A DNA stretch of 64,000 nucleotides from contig JBDTRM010000020.1 of NCBI GenBank assembly GCA_039931675.1, positions 14,185-78,184 of the forward strand, given 5' to 3'. Made by a program: the position numbers and the translations under genes. This DNA is from JAEUTH01 sp039931675 (GTDB lineage Bacteria; Bacteroidota; Bacteroidia; AKYH767-A; OLB10). Within the stretch, counting starts at the first letter, position 1; every line of letters begins with the position of its first letter. Positions 25,237-35,522 of this stretch are shown piece by piece. The notes under the pieces are model-generated. The model saw only the letters and a list, made by a program, of their open reading frames with translations. It was not told the DNA's origin and made no database searches.

Positions 25237-25339
25237 ATGATACGGTATGATATAAATCATTGAGCAAACTAACTCAAATCATTTTTTAGCAGTACAATAG
25301 TTTTAAAGTTTGCATAAATTATTAATAATAAAAATACTC

Positions 25340-25472
25340 ATGAAAAAAGTTCTATTATTATTTCCGACAGGTATTTTATTTACTGATTCATTCTCACAAA
25401 CCAACCTGCATTTATTTCTGCAAAATAAAATCAGCAGAAAATAATCAGACTATCAAACTCATCAAAAACTAA
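25340..25472 (+). pseudogene. collapsed T9SS-protein gene: signal peptide joined out of frame to a sorting-domain tail
   Basis: An ATG at 25340 starts MKKVLLLFPTGILFTDSFSQ, a signal peptide, which runs into a stop at 25442. From 25410, shifted by one base, the sequence encodes IYFCKIKSAENNQTIKLIKN and a stop at 25470. That is the last strand of the T9SS sorting domain and almost the same as the end of the gene at 28420. So a whole secreted-protein gene seems to have lost its middle by deletion. The next gene starts 5 bp later, the spacing also seen after intact family members. Confidence 0.8.
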
Positions 25473-25477
25473 ATGCA

Positions 25478-28411
25478 ATGAAATGTTTTAAGTTTTACTT
25501 TTTGCTTATAATTATGTGCAATTTCTTTTCACCCGCATTATCTGCGACAGAAAAAATTTCTAAGCCTGATGATTCTTTTCTTCAAAACAAAGGTCAATGG
25601 CAAAAGGAAATTCTTTTCAAAGGCTCTTCTGCTTCAACCAATGTTTATTTTTTGAAAGACGGCTTAAGCTTTGCCGAGGTTGGCGAAGAGGTTGAAAATC
25701 CTGATGGCTCAGAAGATTATCCTTTTTTAGTGTGGAACATGAAATTTGTTAACCCGAATCCGGCAATGGAAATTTCAGGTGTTGGCGGAAAAAAAAGCGT
25801 GGTTTCTTATTTATCCGGAAGCGATCCAGGCAAATGGATAGTTCATCCTGAAGAATATTCACAACTTCAATACACCAGCATTTACAAAAATATTGACTTG
25901 CATTTTTATGGCAGCGGCAACAATTTAAAATACGACTACATAGTGCATCATGGTGGTGATATAAAATCCATTCGTGCATATTATGAAGGCATAAAAAATC
26001 TGTCGGTTAATGCAGATGGCGAATTGGAAGTGGAAACTGAATGGAACACTCAATTACAAAAAACTCCCCTGGCATGGCAATTAATAAATGGTGTAAAACA
26101 ATTTGTAAATGTGAATTACAAAATTATTAATGACACCACATTTGGTTTTGAAGCAATAAATGGTTTCAATAAAAATTATGATTTAATCATTGACCCGTTA
26201 TTTGAAATGGTTTGGTCATCATACACAAACATACCGGGTGGAAGCAACAACATCAACTACTGTTTTGCGAATGCCATGGATAATGATGGTAACGTTTATC
26301 TTACAGGGTATTCAGATGATAGTTTTCCCATTACACCGGGCGCTTATTCAGGTGCTTCTGGTATAGGTCCCGAAGTTTATATTGCAAAGTTCTCATCGGA
26401 TGGAACTACTTTAATTTATTGGACTTATTTATTAGGTGAGTCATCAGAGTTTGGAGCAGACATTGCAGTTGATGAATTTGGAAGAGCTTATGTAACCGGT
26501 GTGGTTGAAGTAAATATTACGGGACTAACTTCATTTGCAACAACAGCCAATGCTTATCAAACCGCTCACAATGCAGGGGGTGATGCATTTTTAACAGTGC
26601 TCAACCCGGCCGGAAGCGGTCTTGTGTATTCAACATTTATTGGTGGAACAGGTGGCGAAACAGCCTATTCTGTTGCATTGGGAGGCAATGGAATCGCGTA
26701 TATAGCAGGTGAGACTTCCACCGGAAATTTTCCCGTTAAAGCATCTCCTTCATTTCCTACAGGAAGTGCTGATGTATTTGTTGCCAAATTTGATATTAAT
26801 CAAATCGGAAACAATAGTTTGATTTACTCTGCAAGAATTGGAGGTGGGGTATTTTCTTATTGTGGTGCAAGAAGTGTTGCTGTTGATAATTCAGGAAATG
26901 CTTTTGTGACCGGAACATTAGGCAGCAGTTTCGGCACTCCTGCTTATCCAACAACGACTGGGGCTTACAGTACAGTTTATAATCCTGGCCTGGATGGTGG
27001 AATGTTTTTTGTCACAAAGCTTAGCAATACAATTCCGGTTACATTAAGTTATTCTACATTTATTGCACCTGGAACAAGCAGTGCAATTGATGTTGACCCT
27101 ATAACCGGAGATGCATTTGTATCAGGCACAACATACACTTTTGCATTTCCGGTTACTGCCGGTGCACTGCAACCAGTTCATGCAGGTGCCGGAGGAACTG
27201 ATGCTTTTGCTGTCAGGTTAAATGCTGCCGGAAATGCTTTGGTTTATTGTACTTTTCTTGGAGGTATTGATTATGATAAAGGAACAGGCATTGCGGTTAA
27301 TTCTGCCGGTGAGGCCTATATATCCGGTATATCACAAAATTCATTTCCAACCTCACCCGGAGCTTATCAACCGAACAACGCAGGTACTTATGATTTTTTT
27401 GTTGTTAATTTAAATGCAACAGGAACAGGTTATGCATGTGGCGGTTCTACTTATGTTGGAGGAAGTGATGCTGATTATTCAGGAAGCTTTTATGATTATC
27501 CTGCACCAAAAGTTTCCATCAGAAATCACGGTGGCAATAACGATACGATATGTGTAAGCGCAACTTCTCATTCACAGGATTTTCCTACAACACCCGGTGT
27601 TTACGGACCCGTTAAAGTAAATGGCATTGCCGATCAGCCCGTGTTTTTTAAGATGACTTGTTTTACAGCCGGTGCAATTCCTGCAATAAATCTAAGTTCA
27701 ACTGACACTACATGGTGTGATAAAAAGGCAATTGATTTTTTTGATTTATCAGCTAACAATCCCACGTCATGGCAATGGTATTTTCCTGGTGCAACTCCTG
27801 ATACTTCCTCTGCACAAAATCCACAAGGAATATATTATCCATCTTACGGTTCGTATAACGTTACTTTAGTAGCATGCAATGCATTTGGTTGCGACTCTAT
27901 AACTTTTACCAATTTCATTATTGAATACCAAATTCCGGCTCCTCCTGTAATTACGATTAGTAATGATACGCTCTTTTCTTCTCCTGCATTCAGTTATCAA
28001 TGGTACGATTTAACAGGGGCAATTGCCGGAGCAACAAATGACTATTACGTAATCACCCAACCCGGAACTTATTTCGTTTTAATATCAGATAGCATCGGAT
28101 GCAATGCCGCATCAAACACAATAGTTGTAACAGCAATAAATGATTTTATAAATAATCACAACGGAATTATCGTTTATCCTAATCCATTTTCAACAACAAC
28201 AACTCTTTCATTCCATTTAGAAAAAACAGGAAATGTAACTGTTACCATATATGACGTAACCGGAAGAAAAATAAAAAATGTTTTCACTGGAAAACTTTCT
28301 TCAGGCATACAGGAAATAAAAATTGATTCGAAAGATTTAGGAAAAGGAATTTATTTCTGTGAAGTGAAAACAATTTCAAAGTCATTCAAAACAAAAACTA
28401 TAATTCAATAA
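25478..28411 (+). CDS. secreted SBBP-repeat/PKD protein with T9SS sorting domain
   Basis: 977 residues. Signal peptide to ~22 (PALSATEK). Residues ~33-230 match the N-terminal domain found before SBBP repeats (FLQNKGQWQKEILFKG, GWNPNG-type loops, LIIDPL). From ~235 to ~720, SBBP beta-propeller repeats recur (DAFLTVLNPAGSGLVYSTFIGG, DVFVAKFD, FPVTAGALQP). A PKD-like domain is at ~745-815 (WQWYFPGATPDTSSAQNP, GSYNVTLVACNAFGCDS), then an Ig-like stretch, and the T9SS tail from ~900 (VYPNPFSTTTTLSF, DVTGRKI, GKGIYFCEVK). It would be exported by the type IX system and attached or released at the surface. First intact gene of the array; 8 bp before the next gene. Confidence 0.92.
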   Translation: MKCFKFYFLLIIMCNFFSPALSATEKISKPDDSFLQNKGQWQKEILFKGSSASTNVYFLKDGLSFAEVGEEVENPDGSEDYPFLVWNMKFVNPNPAMEISGVGGKKSVVSYLSGSDPGKWIVHPEEYSQLQYTSIYKNIDLHFYGSGNNLKYDYIVHHGGDIKSIRAYYEGIKNLSVNADGELEVETEWNTQLQKTPLAWQLINGVKQFVNVNYKIINDTTFGFEAINGFNKNYDLIIDPLFEMVWSSYTNIPGGSNNINYCFANAMDNDGNVYLTGYSDDSFPITPGAYSGASGIGPEVYIAKFSSDGTTLIYWTYLLGESSEFGADIAVDEFGRAYVTGVVEVNITGLTSFATTANAYQTAHNAGGDAFLTVLNPAGSGLVYSTFIGGTGGETAYSVALGGNGIAYIAGETSTGNFPVKASPSFPTGSADVFVAKFDINQIGNNSLIYSARIGGGVFSYCGARSVAVDNSGNAFVTGTLGSSFGTPAYPTTTGAYSTVYNPGLDGGMFFVTKLSNTIPVTLSYSTFIAPGTSSAIDVDPITGDAFVSGTTYTFAFPVTAGALQPVHAGAGGTDAFAVRLNAAGNALVYCTFLGGIDYDKGTGIAVNSAGEAYISGISQNSFPTSPGAYQPNNAGTYDFFVVNLNATGTGYACGGSTYVGGSDADYSGSFYDYPAPKVSIRNHGGNNDTICVSATSHSQDFPTTPGVYGPVKVNGIADQPVFFKMTCFTAGAIPAINLSSTDTTWCDKKAIDFFDLSANNPTSWQWYFPGATPDTSSAQNPQGIYYPSYGSYNVTLVACNAFGCDSITFTNFIIEYQIPAPPVITISNDTLFSSPAFSYQWYDLTGAIAGATNDYYVITQPGTYFVLISDSIGCNAASNTIVVTAINDFINNHNGIIVYPNPFSTTTTLSFHLEKTGNVTVTIYDVTGRKIKNVFTGKLSSGIQEIKIDSKDLGKGIYFCEVKTISKSFKTKTIIQ

Positions 28412-28419
28412 ATATAATC

Positions 28420-30732
28420 ATGAAAAAGGCCTACGCAATTTTATCATTGCTGTTATTTATTTCTGTTGCAGCATTCACCCAACCAAACCCCAACTGGAAA
28501 TATCTCCGCAGTTCAAATACGGGAGTTGGTGGTGATTATATGCAAACCATTGAAATTGACCGTTTCGGTAATAAATGGACAGGCGGCTACATGCCTTTTT
28601 GGAGTGAAGGAAGTGTTGCACGATTTAATGATACGGTGTGGACTAACTGGAGCAATTTTGAAGGATACATGCCTGCTGACAGAGTTTATGATATTGCTTT
28701 TGATAACAATGACGGTTTGTGGGTGGCAACAAACGGTGTAGGAAACGGAGTTGCTCATGGCGGCATTTCGCATTATGATGGAACCACATGGACAAGTTAT
28801 ACAACAGCAAACTCACCATTGCCAGGTGATGATATGCGTGGAATTTGTGTTGACCATAACAACAATGTGTGGGCTACTTTTTACAGCGTTTCAACTGGCC
28901 AGGGTGGTATATCTAAATTCAACGGAACTACCTGGACTATATACACCCCGGGCAATTCAAACCTTCAATCGAGTGTGGTAGATAAAATTGATGTGGATGC
29001 TCAAAATAATATTTGGATTGGAAGTAACCTGGGCTTAATAAAATTTGATGGATTGAACTGGATTTTATTTAATACATCTAATTCAGGCATCAGTAACAAC
29101 GATGTAAAGGATGTTGAATATGATGCAAGTACCAATAAAATTTATGCAGCTACAGGAGCAGCAGTGGATATTTATGATGGAACTAACTGGACACATTTTA
29201 ACAGCAGCAATTCTCCGCTTTCATCTTCGGGCATTTGGTCTGTTGATGCACGAAACGACAGTGTAATTGTTACAACGGTTGGAGGAAGTTACCTCACTTA
29301 CATTTATGATGGTACAACTTGGGTTACTCATATTGAAAGCGACCACACTTATGATTCGCGGATTGACCTTGATGGAAATTTCTGGATTTGCGGAATTGGT
29401 TTTGTTGAGAAATACGATGGGACATCCTGGACAAGATACACAAGATACAACACAGGACTTACAACTTATTTTTTAGAACGTCTTTTTATTGATTCCAAAA
29501 ACAGAAAATGGTTTGGCACAAATGACAATGCCGGAATGAGCATGTTTGACTGTCCTGTTTGGGAAGATTATGGTTTGTACAATAACGGTTTGTGGCCTAT
29601 GCCGCTTACGCTTGGTAACAATGGTTCATCAGCAACCGAAGATATTTTTGGAAACATCTGGATGAGTTATTATGCAGGTGGTATCGTAAAAATTCCTAAC
29701 GGAGATGTGCATAACCCCGGTGCATGGGTTGCATGGCAGGCAGGAGTTGTACCTAATGCAACCTGCCAGATTATTGCTGCCGACAGCAGCGGTGATGTGT
29801 GGGCCGAAGGCGGTTGTGGATTGGCAATTCAATACAATCATATTACAGGTAATTGGATTCAGCATAATTTATACAACATGGGTTTGCCATGTGGAAGTAA
29901 CAACTACATGTACAATATAAAAGTAAATCCAAACAACAATCAGGTTTGGTTTTGTACACAGGCAGGTATTGCAATTTATGATGCTGGAATATGGACAATC
30001 AAATCACAACTAAATGGTGGATTACCTTTTCAAAATACATATTACGATGTGGTGTTTGATACCCAAAACAATGCATGGATTGCATCCGATAGTGGATTGA
30101 TTAAAATGACCGGCAGCACATGGACCATTTTTAATGAGTCAAATTCATCGCTCATTGCAAATCATATAAGTTCATTGGCAATTGATTCTACAAATACAAT
30201 TTATATCACTTCCTACACCTACGATTTTCCTTACTTTGGTGGCTTAAACATTTTTGACGGAGTTAGCAACTGGCAAACTTTCAACGCTTACACTACTCCT
30301 ATTCCGCATCATCAGATAGCTACAGTTGCATTAGACAAACTTGGTAATGTATGGATGACTACACTTGTTTACGGTGCAGTAATTTATAACCCTAACGGAG
30401 TGCAGGGTTGGGATTGTATTGACAACTCCTTACAAATTGGAGGAACAACAGGAATTGCATCAACAGAATTATCAGTATCAAATAATCTTTCTGCTTCACC
30501 AAATCCATTTTCAACAGCAACAACTTTAGAATTTAATTTATCTGACACAAAAAATGTTTCGATATTAATTATAGATGTCATGGGCAGAGAAATAAAATCA
30601 ATCGCAACAAAAAATCTTCCGTCAGGAAAAAATAAAATCACAATAGATTTATCAGAATTGAATAGCGGAATTTATTTCTGCAAAATAAAATCAACAGAAA
30701 ATTATCAAACAATTAAACTCATTAAAAATTAA
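28420..30732 (+). CDS. secreted regulator-propeller-repeat protein with T9SS tail (paralogue A)
   Basis: 770 residues. Signal peptide to ~21 (AAFTQ). The body to ~680 consists of about a dozen or more blades of the two-component-regulator-propeller kind: NNIWIGSNLGLIKFDGLNW, YDGTTWTSYTTANSPLPGD, NNVWATFYS and NAWIASDSGLIKM. In hybrid sensor kinases such propellers bind glycans; here there is no kinase or membrane part, and the T9SS tail (PNPFSTATTLEF, DVMGREIKS, LNSGIYFCKIKS) shows a surface protein. Its 3' end lies 5 bp before the next gene, a full-length paralogue. Confidence 0.9.
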   Translation: MKKAYAILSLLLFISVAAFTQPNPNWKYLRSSNTGVGGDYMQTIEIDRFGNKWTGGYMPFWSEGSVARFNDTVWTNWSNFEGYMPADRVYDIAFDNNDGLWVATNGVGNGVAHGGISHYDGTTWTSYTTANSPLPGDDMRGICVDHNNNVWATFYSVSTGQGGISKFNGTTWTIYTPGNSNLQSSVVDKIDVDAQNNIWIGSNLGLIKFDGLNWILFNTSNSGISNNDVKDVEYDASTNKIYAATGAAVDIYDGTNWTHFNSSNSPLSSSGIWSVDARNDSVIVTTVGGSYLTYIYDGTTWVTHIESDHTYDSRIDLDGNFWICGIGFVEKYDGTSWTRYTRYNTGLTTYFLERLFIDSKNRKWFGTNDNAGMSMFDCPVWEDYGLYNNGLWPMPLTLGNNGSSATEDIFGNIWMSYYAGGIVKIPNGDVHNPGAWVAWQAGVVPNATCQIIAADSSGDVWAEGGCGLAIQYNHITGNWIQHNLYNMGLPCGSNNYMYNIKVNPNNNQVWFCTQAGIAIYDAGIWTIKSQLNGGLPFQNTYYDVVFDTQNNAWIASDSGLIKMTGSTWTIFNESNSSLIANHISSLAIDSTNTIYITSYTYDFPYFGGLNIFDGVSNWQTFNAYTTPIPHHQIATVALDKLGNVWMTTLVYGAVIYNPNGVQGWDCIDNSLQIGGTTGIASTELSVSNNLSASPNPFSTATTLEFNLSDTKNVSILIIDVMGREIKSIATKNLPSGKNKITIDLSELNSGIYFCKIKSTENYQTIKLIKN

Positions 30733-30737
30733 ATACA

Positions 30738-33065
30738 ATGAAAAAGACAATACAAATATTATCACTCATTACTTTTATTTCAATTTCAGTTTTTGCACAA
30801 ATAGCAAACCCAAACTGGAAATACATCCGTCCCACCAACACAGGTTTGGGTGGTGATTATTTCCGAAACATTGAAGTTGACCAATGCGGAAATAAATGGA
30901 CAGGTGGTTACCTTCCTTTTTACAGTGAAGGCAGTGTTGTTCGTTTTGATGATTCTGTATTTACTGCATGGAGCAATTTTGAAGGTTACATTCCCAATGC
31001 ACAAGTGTATGGAATTGCCTTTGACCAAAACAATGGAGTTTGGGTTGCTTGTAATGCAAATGTGAATTTCAATGAGCACGGAGGTGTTGCACATTATGAT
31101 GGAACAACATGGACGAAATGGGACATGACTAATTCGCCTTTGCCTACTGATTTAATGAATGCCATTGTAATTGACCACAACAACAATGTGTGGGTTACAT
31201 TTTCTGATTTCAATACCTCACAAGGAGGGGTAGCAAAATACAACGGAACAACATGGACAGTTTACACTCCATCAAATTCAGGTTTGCCAACAACGGAAGT
31301 TACCGACATTGATGTGGATGCACAAAACAATATTTGGATTGGAAGTAATTTAGGGTTGATAAAATTTGACGGTTTAAATTGGATAAGCTATACCTCAACT
31401 AATTCCGGAATCAGTTTTAATCAGATTAGTGATGTGGAAGTGGACGAGAGTACTAATAAAGTTTATGCAGCAACTACAATCTCCATTGATATTTATGATG
31501 GAACAAATTGGTCACACATAAACAGCAGCAATGCTCCATTTGGAAATATTAATTTAACAGAAATAGATGCACGAGGTGATACTGTGATTATTGGCTCATT
31601 GGGCGGCACGTCAGGTGCATGGATTTACAATGGCAGCACATGGACTTCACATATTTCATCCGGTCACGTAAAAGATGTTCGCATTGATAATTCTGGATAT
31701 TTCTGGACTTGCGGAAACGGTTTTGTAGAAAAATTTGACGGCAGCACTTGGACAACTTATTCAAGCATGAATACCGGAAGCACTTCCATGTTGAACAACG
31801 ATATTTTTATTGACAGTAAAAACCGTGCATGGCTTTCGAGTGATATGAATGGCGGCATCAATATGTTTGATTGTCCAAAGTGGCAGGATTACGGACCTTA
31901 CAATTACAATCTTTGGAATATACCATTCAGCTATACAGGAACAGGTGCCGGAACCACAGAAGATAGTTACGGTGATATTTGGATGGCTTATAACGGACTT
32001 GCAGGTGGTGTAGCACAGGTTGATGGTGGTGATGTAAATAATCCAACTGCATGGCATTTATGGGACAATGCAAATAGTGGAGTGTCATTACAATTTTTGA
32101 GAGCAATTGCAGCGGACCATTCCGGTAATGTTTATATCGGTCACAATGGTGATTGCAGTGTTTCAAAATACAGTCATGCAACTAACTCATGGACAAATTT
32201 TAGTTTATACAACGGAGGAAATACTATATGCATTTCGGGTGATGGTTTAAATAGTATTCATGTTGATGACTCCAACAATGTTTGGTTTTGCGGAACATTT
32301 GGATTAGCCAAGTATGACCAAACCAACTTCACCTATTATACTTCTATCAACACACCGTTGCCACAAGGCAACATTGCAGATATTGCTTTTGATACACTTG
32401 GAAATAAATGGATTGCAACCGAACAAGGGCTTTTCAAATATGATGGAACAACATGGACAGTTTACGATACATCAAACACCGGAATGATTGGCAACTGGGT
32501 AAACTCATTATTAATGGACAACAATGGAACGCTTTGGGTAGGTTGCGAAGAAGCGGTTTTCCCTCCCTATCCGGCAGGGTTGTGTTCGTTTGACGGAACA
32601 ACCTGGACACAATTCACCACCACCAATTCAGGATTGCAGGAAAAATTGGTAAGACGAATGGCATTGGATACACTTGGAAACATTTGGGTGCTCTCACATG
32701 GAAAAGGCGCTTCGATATTTAATCCAAATGGTGTAGCCGGTTATGATTGTTTAGATAAGACTTTGCAGTCGTGTGTTTCAACAGGCGTTGCTGAATTATC
32801 TCAAAATAATAATTTATCAGTCTATGGTTTTCCAAATCCATTTTCATCAACCACAACTTTAGAATTCAATTTATCTGACACAAAAAATGTTTCGATAATA
32901 ATTACAGATGTGATGGGAAGAATTGTAAAAACAATTTCAACAAAAAATCTGCAAAAGGGGAAAAATAAAATCACGATTGATTTATCCGAATTGAATAATG
33001 GAATTTATTTATGCGAATTGAAAAGCGGGACAGATGTTTGGATGCTAAAGCTTATCAAAAACTAA
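30738..33065 (+). CDS. secreted regulator-propeller-repeat protein with T9SS tail (paralogue B)
   Basis: 775 residues and collinear with the preceding gene over its whole length: NPNWKYIRPTNTGLGGDYFRNIEVD matches NPNWKYLRSSNTGVGGDYMQTIEID, and the GSNLGLIKFDGLNWI blade is the same in both. Signal peptide to ~20 (SVFAQ). T9SS tail with NPFSSTTTLEF, DVMGRIVKT and NNGIYLCELKSG. Tandem duplication with later divergence is the simplest origin. Function beyond surface display of a propeller is unknown. A 180-bp non-coding gap without recognisable signals follows. Confidence 0.9.
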   Translation: MKKTIQILSLITFISISVFAQIANPNWKYIRPTNTGLGGDYFRNIEVDQCGNKWTGGYLPFYSEGSVVRFDDSVFTAWSNFEGYIPNAQVYGIAFDQNNGVWVACNANVNFNEHGGVAHYDGTTWTKWDMTNSPLPTDLMNAIVIDHNNNVWVTFSDFNTSQGGVAKYNGTTWTVYTPSNSGLPTTEVTDIDVDAQNNIWIGSNLGLIKFDGLNWISYTSTNSGISFNQISDVEVDESTNKVYAATTISIDIYDGTNWSHINSSNAPFGNINLTEIDARGDTVIIGSLGGTSGAWIYNGSTWTSHISSGHVKDVRIDNSGYFWTCGNGFVEKFDGSTWTTYSSMNTGSTSMLNNDIFIDSKNRAWLSSDMNGGINMFDCPKWQDYGPYNYNLWNIPFSYTGTGAGTTEDSYGDIWMAYNGLAGGVAQVDGGDVNNPTAWHLWDNANSGVSLQFLRAIAADHSGNVYIGHNGDCSVSKYSHATNSWTNFSLYNGGNTICISGDGLNSIHVDDSNNVWFCGTFGLAKYDQTNFTYYTSINTPLPQGNIADIAFDTLGNKWIATEQGLFKYDGTTWTVYDTSNTGMIGNWVNSLLMDNNGTLWVGCEEAVFPPYPAGLCSFDGTTWTQFTTTNSGLQEKLVRRMALDTLGNIWVLSHGKGASIFNPNGVAGYDCLDKTLQSCVSTGVAELSQNNNLSVYGFPNPFSSTTTLEFNLSDTKNVSIIITDVMGRIVKTISTKNLQKGKNKITIDLSELNNGIYLCELKSGTDVWMLKLIKN

Positions 33066-33246
33066 TATCACAAGTTTTGAATAAAGCCGTTGCTGAAAAG
33101 ATGATTTAAATCATTAATAAATTCAAATATGTTTAGTCAATTTGAGTAATAATCAGGATGAGCAATTTGCACAAATACTTCTGTTTTCTATTGATAAAAA
33201 TGCAGATTTATAAGCAAGAAAAATTATCCAAAAAAAATCCATCACA

Positions 33247-35517
33247 ATGAAAAAGCTAACTGTATTAATTCTTCTAATGCTTGCAGGTTTTCAATTGCAT
33301 GCAACGTATTCCGTTGACTGGAATAAACCCGGCAACAGTTATCTTAAAATGGGTTCGATGATTGCCCGCGATAAAGCTGACAATGTTATTTTAACCGGCT
33401 ACGTTCAAGGTGCATCGGCTTACACAAGGAAGTATGATAAGTTCGGAAATCTGAAATGGGAACGCATTGATACTTCGGGCATTCACAGCAATTATGAAAA
33501 ACTGAAATGGGTTAATGCCGATAACTCAAAAAATATTTATGTGGTTGGATACAGATATACTTTCAGTTCCGGTTCTGATTATCCAAATGCAATTGTAGTT
33601 TTAAAATACAACCCCAATGGGTTGCTTTTATGGAAGCAGATTATTCCCGGAGTTTTCAGTCGCGAAGTAAGAAGTGATTTGGATAGCAAAGGCAATTTAT
33701 ATGTTGGAGCAGCAGGAATTTATTCAGGTGCAGCCAATGCAGGTTTTTTGCTCATGAAAATTTCTCCTACAGGAACACTTCTGTTTTCCAACACAAAAAA
33801 TTTCGGCAGTTATCATTTGTTCAACTCCATGCGATTAAAAGGAAGTCGCATTATCTTAACAGGCAGTTCCGCTATCAATGGGTTTAATCAATCAAATGTG
33901 ATGTGGGATACCACAGGCACATTGTTATGGAGCAATACGTTATCAGGTTATTCGGGAAAAGATGTTGAATTGGATAACAATGGTAATTCATACATACTCA
34001 CTTCGTATCCGAACATGGTTTCGGCAACAAGTGGAAATGATTTTGTACTTTATAAATTCAATGCAACCGGAAATCAATTATGGCAGCATAGTTATGATTT
34101 TGGAGGAGAAGAAATACCTGTTCGTATGACACTTGTTTCAAACAAAATAAGTCTGATAGGATATGGTTCATTAAGCGGAAGTTACTTCGATTGGATTATT
34201 TATCAGGTTAACACAAACGGATTAAAGCTTTGGGATGCACGTTATAACTTAACAGCCTCTAATGATGAAAAGCCCTATTGGATTGTTGCAAAAACCAATG
34301 GTGATGTATTTGTTTGCGGACAAGGCGGACCAATGACAACTCAACCAAATGGTTCACAGTATCTGTGTTATGTTACAGCAAAGTTCAGGAATGGAATAAT
34401 GCAATGGTCTGATACAAGCACATACAATGGCTACATTGGTTATGCAGCGGTACTTGCCAGCGACAGCAGTTTGTTTGTGTTAGGACAAACTTATATAACT
34501 GCAATTCATTATCTTGATTACAACGCAACAGGAAGTTGCGGTATGCCTACCTCGGTTACTGCAACAAATGTTGCCTCAACTACTGCAACAATTTCGTGGC
34601 CGGCAGTTAGTGGAGCGTATCTGTATCACCTTCGTTATAAAACAACATCAGCAACTACATGGACAGTTATTTCAACAAATTCGCTGACAAAAAATATAAC
34701 CGGTTTAACAGCAGGAACAGTTTACAATTATAGTGTTGAAGCAATTTGTAACAGTGGCCCATCGGGTTATATAGCTACTCAAACTTTTACTACTACAGGT
34801 GTAGGTTATTGCACAGCAGGCGGAGTAAGCAGTACTCAGGATAATCTCTCTTTGGTTTGGATAGGTTCCATTCAAATTGGTTATTCGGGTACGAACGGTT
34901 ATTATGATTTTACAAACCTAAGTACCAACTTAACACAGGGTGCAACCATAAATGGTTATGTAAGCGGCACCGGAGTTAATAATGAATTTTACCGGATATG
35001 GATTGACTACAATCACAACAACAGTTTTTATGATGCAGGCGAATTAGTTTGGGAATTAAATACCACTGCAAGCGGCTGGCTGACTCTTTCATTTGTTGTG
35101 CCGGCAAATGCATTGACCGGATCAACACGAATGCGGGTAACTATGAAACGCGATAGCGCACCCGCATCGTGCGGAACATTTGCATTAGGACAAACTCAAG
35201 ATTTTATGGTAAACATTGTTCCGTTAAAAATTTCAAGTGAACAGTCATCATCGTTACAAGAAAATTTCGATGCTAAAATTTATCCGAATCCGGCTTCGAC
35301 AATTGCCACAATAGAATTTATTTTAACCGAGTCGCAAGATTTATCGCTATCAATTATTGATGTTACAAGTAGATTAATAAAAACTATTTCAACAAAAGAT
35401 ATTTCATCCGGAAAAAATAAAATTGCTATTGATTTATCAGAATTGAACAACGGAATTTATTTCTGTAAAATCAATTCAAAAGAAAATATTCAAATAATTA
35501 AACTCATTAAAAATTAA
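33247..35517 (+). CDS. secreted propeller-FN3-GEVED protein with T9SS tail
   Basis: 756 residues. Signal peptide to ~19. Residues ~20-425 contain repeated VLKYNPNGLLLWKQ / YKFNATGNQLWQH units, a blade type shared with other long secreted propellers in this window. A fibronectin type III domain follows at ~432-515 (PTSVTATNVASTTATISW, TGLTAGTVYNYSVEA), then a GEVED-like domain at ~518-655 (YRIWIDYNHNNSFYDAGELVW). The T9SS tail starts at ~675 (IYPNPASTIATIEF, DVTSRLIKT, LNNGIYFCKI). FN3-GEVED-T9SS order is common in adhesins and secreted enzymes of this phylum; no catalytic domain is visible. Its stop is 5 bp before the next gene. Confidence 0.9.
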   Translation: MKKLTVLILLMLAGFQLHATYSVDWNKPGNSYLKMGSMIARDKADNVILTGYVQGASAYTRKYDKFGNLKWERIDTSGIHSNYEKLKWVNADNSKNIYVVGYRYTFSSGSDYPNAIVVLKYNPNGLLLWKQIIPGVFSREVRSDLDSKGNLYVGAAGIYSGAANAGFLLMKISPTGTLLFSNTKNFGSYHLFNSMRLKGSRIILTGSSAINGFNQSNVMWDTTGTLLWSNTLSGYSGKDVELDNNGNSYILTSYPNMVSATSGNDFVLYKFNATGNQLWQHSYDFGGEEIPVRMTLVSNKISLIGYGSLSGSYFDWIIYQVNTNGLKLWDARYNLTASNDEKPYWIVAKTNGDVFVCGQGGPMTTQPNGSQYLCYVTAKFRNGIMQWSDTSTYNGYIGYAAVLASDSSLFVLGQTYITAIHYLDYNATGSCGMPTSVTATNVASTTATISWPAVSGAYLYHLRYKTTSATTWTVISTNSLTKNITGLTAGTVYNYSVEAICNSGPSGYIATQTFTTTGVGYCTAGGVSSTQDNLSLVWIGSIQIGYSGTNGYYDFTNLSTNLTQGATINGYVSGTGVNNEFYRIWIDYNHNNSFYDAGELVWELNTTASGWLTLSFVVPANALTGSTRMRVTMKRDSAPASCGTFALGQTQDFMVNIVPLKISSEQSSSLQENFDAKIYPNPASTIATIEFILTESQDLSLSIIDVTSRLIKTISTKDISSGKNKIAIDLSELNNGIYFCKINSKENIQIIKLIKN

Positions 35518-35522
35518 ATAAA

